Source: Scortum barcoo (Eukaryota; Chordata; Actinopteri; Centrarchiformes; Terapontidae). From it: 64,000 nucleotides of DNA. The notes under the pieces were generated by a model that made no database searches, was not told the DNA's origin, and saw nothing but the letters and a program-made list of their open reading frames with translations. The position numbers and the translations under genes were made by a program. The DNA is taken from contig CM041534.1 of assembly GCA_023238725.1 (NCBI GenBank), positions 5,282,449 to 5,346,448 of the forward strand. Direction: 5' to 3'. This document shows, in pieces, positions 57,316-64,000 of the stretch; the stretch's first letter is position 1; every line of letters starts with the position of its first letter.

Positions 57316-58443
57316 GTAAGACACGTCAACTTTGGAGTAGTATTTTGTGAGTTGAGAGTAGGTTTTTTTTTTTTCTTTTTTGGTGGAGCAGTGTGCAAAA
57401 GGGGGTGTGTCTGAAAGAAAAAAAAACAAGTGTAAGGAAGTGAGACAGTAAGAACTTCGATCCAGTTTAAAGTTGTGTCCTTGTAATCAGTGTATTGTAG
57501 TTAAGTCTGGTCCAAAAGAAGCACACATTGTCCATGTTTTGTCTATCTGCGTGCGTGTGTGTGTGTGTTGCTCTTTTTGTAGTAAACTTACACTGAGCTT
57601 CCTGACTGAGCTTGTATATGTACAGGAAGAGAAGGCAGTGAAATATCAGACTTACTTTTCGTGCATTTATTTGATCAATGTTTTTGACTGTTTTTATTTA
57701 TGGGTCTAAACCTGTTGCAAGTTTATTATGTGTGCAGCCACTGTATTAATGCACAGCACTGTTCAGATGTCCAGTATTGGTATTAATTTTAGACATGCTG
57801 TTAGAAGATCAGAATATCCTCCTCAGCACGCCAACTCAGCTGCAGCACCTTTTTGGTGTGTTGGGTGTGTAGAGGAGTGTGTGGAGTTTGTCCATGTCTG
57901 CCGTCTATTTCCCCCGCAGCTATCTGTTTGGCTGCTGATAATCTCATGAGGAATGCAGAGTTTGCATTTCCTGTAAATCAGAGCTTCTCCCATCAGGTCA
58001 GGTCAGGTCGGGTGATCCGCTCCAAGGTTTCGTGGTGTCAAGCTGCACGCATGTGCATGTCTGTCTGCAGTGTTGCATGTGTGTTTACATTCACTTGACC
58101 TGATTTGTGGATAATACTTAATTTCCCGGGAAGCCAATTTAACCATCACCCTGTCTGCACCAAACTCTTCTGAGAACAGTTGAATTGTGGGAATTTTGTG
58201 GTGGGTTGTAAGGGGGCAGTCGATCAATAAAATGTACATCCATACTGAACTTTTTAACAGTGAGATATTTTATCATTTCAGTGCCAGCTTTCATTCTTGC
58301 TGTACTTTACACCAAGGAAGGTTGGCTGTTTGAATCAACCTGTTTACGCAATCACATACACACTCCACAAGCGCCCACACACACACACACACCCCATGTC
58401 TGAAGATAGTGTGTTTACCTTTTTTTTTTTTTTTTGCTGGCAG

Positions 58444-58558
58444 GAGCCATCGCTGGCACGGCTGCTGAGTCCAGGCTGAGTCCAGTCAGGACAGGAGGAG
58501 GGAGGGACCTGAAGAGGAGTGCTCGGATCGACTGTCTACAGCACTGGCTGGCAGCATG
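58444..58558 (+). CDS. Exon with start codon of an unnamed gene (continues past the window)
   Basis: A long T tract and gctggcag give a strong acceptor at 58443; the exon is 115 bases and ends AGCATG|GTGAGC. ATG (58556-58558) has A at -3 and an in-frame TGA 90 bases upstream (58466-58468), so it can be the true start and everything before it is 5' UTR. Only the first codon is encoded here, and no following exon was recognised before 64000. The product is unknown. It is divergent from hpd. Confidence 0.5.
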
Positions 58559-61500
58559 GTGAGCTAATCACACTGTTGGGGAGGGGGCTGTGTATGTTTC
58601 TGTAAACTTTGGTGACTGCTATTAAACTATATGCTGCTCTCAACTCCCTAAATGCTCTCTGAAAGTAAAATGGCAAGTTGGGACTTTTACACTCATAGAC
58701 AGGAAATGGCACAACACTACGGGCCTTAACAAAGTGCAGAATGTTGCAACACATTTAACAACAGAATGCACTACTCATGGTTTTGTCACTTTTTAACTCT
58801 CCACACATAGATTTCAGAGCTGCACAGTTCATTTAACAATTAATCCATTTTCCATTTCCAACTGTTCGTTTCTTTTGTTTCCATTTATACTTTATGATAC
58901 CTTACCAGAAATGCAGAAAGATTTAGTTTCACTGAGAACTTTCACTTATGTATTGGAGTGGTCTGTGCATTTGTTTATTAAATGCAGGCGCAAGAAAAAT
59001 AAATAACTGTTTCTTTAGACCGTGACAAGCAAGACTAGTTTAGATTAGTGGTCAAGCTCACTTAAAAAAACAGGGAACTTTTTCCATCTCCATCAGAGAA
59101 GTCGGGTTCAGTTCTTCGAGGTGGTCCCTTAGCTTTTTCTTGGATTCACATTTGGCCGTGGTTTGGGTGGGAAACCAGTAAGGAATCATGTAATTATCGC
59201 CACATTAACAACTCCTACTGGGGCCTGCACAGAACAGTGAGAACCTTTGGGATCAACAAATGCAAACATGTAACTGAATGTAACTATTTAGCCACAGTCG
59301 GCACTAAACAGGGATTTGTGGGGACACCAAATTGACTGGGTGAAAGTAGACCATCCTCAGGCATCATCTCCCCTCACCACAGTAGTAGTTTCCTCAGCAG
59401 GTTACAACTTTATTGCATTGTTTGTTTCCTTCAGGAACGTGCTGCTGCATCTGTAAAAGTGCTGTGTAGTAGGTAACAGATGTTACAGGACTTTGAAGTA
59501 GCTCCCTGCCACGTGTCTCCTGTACAACTCTGTTCTGCACATCCAGTTCGCTTCCTATTGTCATGAAGAAGCTCACAGCAATATGTATCAATAAGTATCA
59601 AATGTGCAAGACACTGAACCCCAGCATGCTTATTCAGTGACTGTGGTGCTGAGTGTGAACCTTAGCTTAATGACCAAACTGTCAAATAAAATGCTTGTGC
59701 TCTAGTTGAGTGGTGAAGGTGTCTACCCAAGATTACCAAGGCATTTCTCTGCTACAGTAAGTGCTGAGTTGGGATATACCCATTTATTTACTGATTGCCC
59801 CCTAGTGGAAGCTTCTGGCTATTCCTCTCTAAGGCAAAACTAAGACTAATGGTTTTTGTATAATATAACATTATCATGTAAGTAATTGGTACAGAAAGAT
59901 GGAGAAATAATTGTGCTGTTACAAGCTGCTACATTCACGTTTGTTTGAATCTGAGCGTGTCTTTGGGAATGCTGAGTCTCGAGATTCTGCTGTACGAGAG
60001 ACAAGCAGTGGTTTGTCTAATCACGTTGCAGTTGTGGGCCTGAAGGTTGTAATTATACTGAGACATAGTAAATATAACATGCAACGCTATTTGTAGCTCC
60101 CAACTCTTCTCACATTTCAACTGAAACTGCATACAAGCTGTGTTATCTTACAGTCGTTACTGAGTTTATATGTACATTCGACCAAAGTGCTACGTCCATT
60201 TTACACACTTAAGAAATGTGCATAGACAGAGGGCTTCTCAGATTAGATGTTAAATGCATATTCCTCTGCAGTTTTACAGCATGTAGAAAATACTGTGTGT
60301 TGTAATATACCTTTTGAAACTGACGTCCCCATTATGCTCTTGAATTTGGGGAGAGCCCTGGGCACATGTCAGCCTGCACTTCTGGTCTTTCTCTGTGAAC
60401 GGTACAGTAACTGTACCTCAGCCAGGATAGATGCTGTTGTGCTGTGAGAGAGGGGAAGCTGTGACCATATGAGTGACAGAATTCCTCTCGAAACTATTGG
60501 GGGAAGCTTTTATGGGACAGAAATAGGAAGTGTAACAGGAGGATGTGTGTCCCGAGGTTCTGGTCAACTGGGTCCACAGAATGCCACCGTGGCCGGCTGC
60601 CCAGCTCTCAGCCTTTTTATGGGACACACAGTTGAGCTCTGGGCTTAATTGGTGGCAGTGGCTGACGAAAACATAATGTGCCCACCGAGGCACGTAAAAT
60701 GAGAATGCAGACCTCGGCTGGTTCAGTGTCGAAGCTGAGTCGCAAGCATTTCTGAAAAAAAAAAAGCATCTTCTCACTGACCTCTCGTGCTGATTGTGTT
60801 GCTCTTTGGGTGAGGTCGGGCGTGGTCAGAAGTGTGCTGTGTTGGCGTGTAACCGCACTCAGTTGTGATGTCAGGTGTAGTTGACGCACCCAACAATACT
60901 TTCCTACATCACTACAACAAGTGAGAAATTCAATCACTGGAGGTCAGCAAAACCCACATTTGAAGTTACTCAGTGATTGATAGACCCACATCGGTAGACA
61001 TTTGCATCATTTGTACAACATGAATGTGCTTTTTTTTGTGTGTGTTTTTAAAGCATGGCATAAAACTAGATCAGTGGGTCATTGGTAAGTTGTTGTGTGG
61101 CCACAGCTAATGATATTTCTGTCTGTTCTTTATGTTTGTTGATCTAAAGGGTTATTTTCTCAGGGGGGATTGTGAGACATTGGTTCCAGCAGTTTGTTCC
61201 ACAGGTAATGTGATCCATTTAATCCCGCCTTGTGAAGCAGCCGTTAATTGCTTCCCAGCCTCCAGCTCTTTTGCTGAAACAAAACAGGAAGTATTGAGTT
61301 CATATGGTTGTCCACTCATGCTGTCGTATTGTTAGCAGGATAATGCGAGCATGGAAACAAGGACAATGGGGTTGTTTTACCCTGCCCTGTACCCACAATG
61401 CATTGTAATGCTACCTTGTGCGGAACTAGCAAGAGAAGTTTGTGTGCCAGCACTATGCAAAAATGGAGATTTCTGTGTCACCGTATGATGTTACCTGCTT

Positions 61501-64000
61501 ACATAAGTATTAAGTCACCTTTACTTGTGCTTTTTCAAAACTAGACACCGTGAGCTGTGAGTGAGGGTTGTAGTTAAAACCAGAGGGCTCATTCAGGGTT
61601 GTTGTCAATAAGTTCTAAAGTCTACTTCCCTATTCCTCCTTTTCAAAATCAAAAACAACCACAAAAGAAGTTGCATGGGTGAGCTCTTGTTAATATATTG
61701 GATAGCCTGCATTTTAATTCTTTTAATGCATGATGTTAAGCTAAATCCTGCTTCAGGCTAAAAGATCAGATTGCCCCAGCAAACTGTACCAAAAGACTTA
61801 AGACAAGTAAGCTGCAATCACTTTACCTACAAAATTATTTAATTGCTCAGAAAACGTGTTGTAGACTGCAGAATAGTTACAGGTTATGTCTTTTATGGTT
61901 TTAATTAGTAAAACACAGGCCAGAGTATCTACATGCATTTATATACGTTTACAGACACAGAAATTATTTGAATAGATTTGGGCTTCATGTATTGTAGACC
62001 CCCTTTGTGATGCTTCATATCTTATTCATATCCCACTTCGATAGCTGTGTGTCAACATGTAGGCTGACCCTCTGCATTAGTGACTCGCTGCTCTCCTTTC
62101 CTAAAATAAAACCTGAGACACAAGAGGCCAAATCTGGTGCTCACTTTGCAACTGGTACGGGCGGGGCCGGGCAGGAAGAGGGGGGAAATTTGAAGCCCAG
62201 TGGCTGGACTGTAGACACACTCATCATAAATTAGGCTGTGATATTCAGAAATGCCTAGAATGTACATCCAGCTTTTATTTTTTATACGAATGAATACAGA
62301 AAAAATGGAAAGGTATTTGAAAGCCCGAGTTGTACACATTTGAGGTAGAAATAAGTTTCATTATCGAAAGAGTTCATTTTTGAATGGCAGACCTGCTGAT
62401 GTTGGTATAAAGAGTCTGAATAAAAAAATATAATGTAGTCCCCTCTCGAGAAAGCCCTCCACTCTACTAAACTTGATGAGGTAGCACTTGAGAGATATGA
62501 GAATCTCAATCATTGGGACTTTACCAAAGAAATAAACACTTCAGACTAAGGCACGTTGTGATTTCTGTCACACAACATCACAAGACAGAGAAGCTGGTAT
62601 CACCTCTACAGTGCCCATTCTTCTGCCTCTCAGACAGACGACAGCTACAACATAATAATTCGTGCACCAACAAACACTTAAACACACATATACCAGTAAG
62701 CATGTTTCTTTAAAGCAGTTATCTTCTGGTTAAGCTGCAGTGCATAATGCTTTATTTCACTTCTTCATTTCACTCAAGGGAAATAAATGTAGCGAATCAC
62801 AGGTTTAACATGTGACATGAAAATGATTCTCTGTAAGGTTGTGCTTAATTTGTGGAAGTGCATTTTATAGCCACAGATCCATGAGTCCATTTACTTGATG
62901 AGATGGAGGTCGCACTGCACACGAGTGCAATGCATCATGCCTCCTGCAGCATAAGGCTCTCTCTTCTAACATGGACATGCTAAAGATACAAATTTAAAGA
63001 TAATATGCATTAAGAAATAGTAATGTTTGTGAATTTGAATTTATGATATCTGCATGAAATGGACATTGTTTTTTAATGTTCAAAAGCTAAATTGAGTGTG
63101 CTTTATAGAATAGAGTAACAAGTAATAGAAACAAGTAATTATTGCAATTAGTGCAATAAGTTAATGGGCTGGACTGTCACACAGGACAGTTGTACTGCTT
63201 GTAGCCAACCCTATGATTTGTAAAATTGAAACCTGAATTGTCTTAATAAAATTCAGTATTAAAGTAATTTTATTGGCCTGTCCACATTGTTTTCATCTTG
63301 CTGATGGTTGTTATTTAATGAAAATTAAAGATATAATTTCTTATGTATAAATGACCCTCTAGACAGAAGCACTGTATAGATAAATAGTTAGAATTGTAAA
63401 GGTAAAAAGTGATAGCATTAATTGTATTTCTTTGTTATTATACAAATGATTGTGGACATATTGTAGTGATTACATATGGAGCTATGTGGTATTTTTAGAA
63501 CAGCTATGATAATAAAATGTGCTACTTCCTGCTTACCAAACCTGAGCTTAGCAGCAGTGATTTAATGTAGTAGGTCTTTGTTTTCTTCAAGTTGGAATGC
63601 ACCTCATCCTCTGATGTCTGGTCAGGTCACCTTGCTCTCTACAGACAGAAATATCATTGCACACAAGTAGTATGAATGGTAGAAGGTCCCTTGAGAAAAG
63701 ATGTTTCTTCAAACAAGATTCAGATTGTCAGTCCTATAATACACCAAACTGTGAGGTCAAGTATAAAATGATACTTGGTGTAGATGGTTTCTATTCAAGG
63801 ATTACACTTAACCACAATAAACTGTGAAGACTCATCCTGCTAAAATGAGGCTCTGCCATGTCAAAATGACATTCCAGCACCTCCCCCAGTAAAATTAATC
63901 CTATTCAAAATGCTGCGCTGTGCATCCAGCCTTTGCTGCGCGTACTACATTATACATGTTACATAATGTGGGGTCATACAGCTGAAGGCGAGTGGCTGTC
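58559..64000 (+). other. First coding intron of the unnamed gene (presumed)
   Basis: AT-rich, with no exon of a recognisable protein on either strand. Short frames here (up to 119 codons on the - strand at 60418-60777) have no domain signature. Confidence 0.45.

Larger units (their letters stand above)
52823..58443 (+). other. 5' intron(s) of the unnamed gene
   Basis: Non-coding by eye. Holds CA repeats at 53026, repeat copy C at 53454, a 27-base T run at 54560, an AAT-rich tract near 56.3 kb and a possible alternative first exon at 57040-57315. No recognised protein. Confidence 0.5.

Noticed and set aside
58559..64000. Search for the second coding exon of the unnamed gene
   Set aside because: No phase-0 exon with protein-like sequence and proper splice sites was convincing; naming the gene from remembered gene order would be a guess.
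1..64000. microRNA hairpins, tRNA or rRNA genes, CRISPR-like arrays
   Set aside because: I looked for known seeds, cloverleaf boxes and regularly spaced repeats and found none that I could support; low-abundance or novel small RNAs cannot be excluded by eye.

Overview
The window is vertebrate nuclear DNA and most likely comes from a spiny-rayed (percomorph-type) teleost fish. Three things point there: intron-rich genes whose exons read as the vertebrate proteins Rnf43 and Hpd, a Tc1/mariner element and a piggyBac remnant, and several interspersed repeats that I recognise from memory as common in fish. There are no operons, CRISPR arrays or other prokaryotic features. Only a few percent of the window is protein coding.

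Layout. (1) Positions 1-12450 are read as the 3' part of a long first intron of rnf43; no coding exon was found there. (2) rnf43 lies on the + strand from 12451 to 36607. Eight coding exons cover the end of the extracellular protease-associated domain, the transmembrane segment, the RING-H2 domain and the long Ser/His-rich cytoplasmic tail. A 20.1 kb intron lies between the first two exons seen. The first coding exon, with the signal peptide, is not visible. A 3' UTR of about 2.9 kb ends near two AATAAA signals at 39445-39465. (3) From about 39.5 to 42.9 kb is the convergent intergenic space, holding a decayed piggyBac-like element and another fish repeat. (4) A broken Tc1/mariner element (42873-44512, TA target duplication) sits 41 bp past the hpd stop codon. 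(5) hpd, 4-hydroxyphenylpyruvate dioxygenase, lies on the - strand from 50745 to 44554. Fourteen coding exons sum exactly to 395 codons plus stop, and all three iron ligands are present. (6) A promoter with five inverted CCAAT boxes (52592-52742) starts an unidentified + strand gene. Only its 5' UTR exons and a start codon, the last three bases of an exon ending at 58558, fall inside the window. The rest (58559-64000) looks like its first coding intron.

The genes have unrelated jobs. Rnf43 is a membrane E3 ubiquitin ligase that removes Frizzled receptors and so damps Wnt signalling. Hpd is a cytosolic iron enzyme of tyrosine breakdown. I see no previously undescribed multi-gene system. The points most worth checking are the Tc1 insertion in the hpd 3' UTR, its apparent DD35E spacing, a GC-AG intron in hpd, the CCAAT array, an (AC)n tract next to an rnf43 splice acceptor, and optimal TCF/LEF motifs in rnf43 introns. 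All splice sites were placed by eye from reading frame, GT/AG rules and remembered family sequences; no alignment was run.
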